This document shows, in pieces, positions 5,466 through 5,548 of a stretch of 5,548 nt of DNA. Each line of letters begins with the position of its first letter. Positions within the stretch are counted from its first letter, which is position 1. The stretch is from CAZDBA01 sp964503615 (GTDB taxonomy: Bacteria > Planctomycetota > Planctomycetia > Pirellulales > Pirellulaceae): assembly GCA_964503615.1 (NCBI GenBank), contig CAZDBA010000226.1:1-5548 (forward strand). The letters run 5' to 3'. The position numbers were made by a program, and so were the translations under genes. The notes beneath the pieces were generated by a model. It made no database searches and was not told the origin of the DNA. It saw nothing but the letters and a program-made list of their open reading frames with translations.

Positions 5466-5548
5466 CCTGCGAAAAGTACACCGATGCTTAATAGCGTTTG
5501 ACCGACGACTCGATGGTTAGATTGTTTACTCCGAGTCTCGATGCTTTG
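5466..5548. other. Right edge, no identified gene
   Basis: Only 83 bases follow the stop of the membrane protein gene. Two minus-strand frames enter from the right edge: one ends in TAA at 5488-5490 after 19 codons (ending ESSVKRY), the other in TAG at 5462-5464 after 28 codons. Either could be the C-terminal end of a convergent gene outside the window, but both are too short to judge. No hairpin terminator with a T-tract was found. Confidence 0.4.

Overview
The window looks like chromosomal DNA from a planctomycete, most likely a Pirellulaceae/Rhodopirellula-type bacterium. This is inferred from three things: a Pkn-type Ser/Thr kinase with one membrane anchor and a non-cytoplasmic helical domain, a phosphoesterase-fold/multiheme cytochrome c fusion of a kind I associate with that phylum, and sparse gene packing with long spacers, moderate GC and weak Shine-Dalgarno use. 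No mobile element, CRISPR array, tRNA or rRNA was seen.

Layout from left to right. Bases 1-509 hold no gene I can defend, but carry two compact dyads just upstream of the first gene. Bases 510-2126 (+) encode a 538-residue membrane-anchored protein that joins a degenerate UshA/5'-nucleotidase-like domain to a C-terminal tetraheme cytochrome c554-like domain. Bases 2127-2615 are a 489-base spacer with seven GAACG words (six of them TGAACG), a 15-bp tandem repeat, a doubtful 45-codon ORF and a dyad close to the next start. Bases 2616-4250 (+) encode a 544-residue transmembrane Ser/Thr protein kinase. Bases 4251-4347 are a short convergent spacer with a strong two-part hairpin, a likely shared terminator. 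Bases 4348-4797 (-) encode a 149-residue secreted Gln/Asn-rich, lysine-free protein of unknown function. Bases 4798-4967 are a divergent promoter region. Bases 4968-5465 (+) encode a four-helix membrane protein resembling the CopD family. The last 83 bases hold nothing certain.

The genes do not form an evident operon. Spacing and orientation suggest four transcription units. Most products are envelope-associated: an anchored exported cytochrome, a membrane kinase with an outside domain, an exported coiled-coil-like protein and an integral membrane protein. A functional link between them is not shown by the sequence. The two most interesting points are the phosphoesterase-fold domain, which has lost most expected metal ligands but gained a CGC motif while fused to four heme sites, and the TGAAC-word array upstream of the kinase gene. 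I see no clear case for a complete undescribed system.
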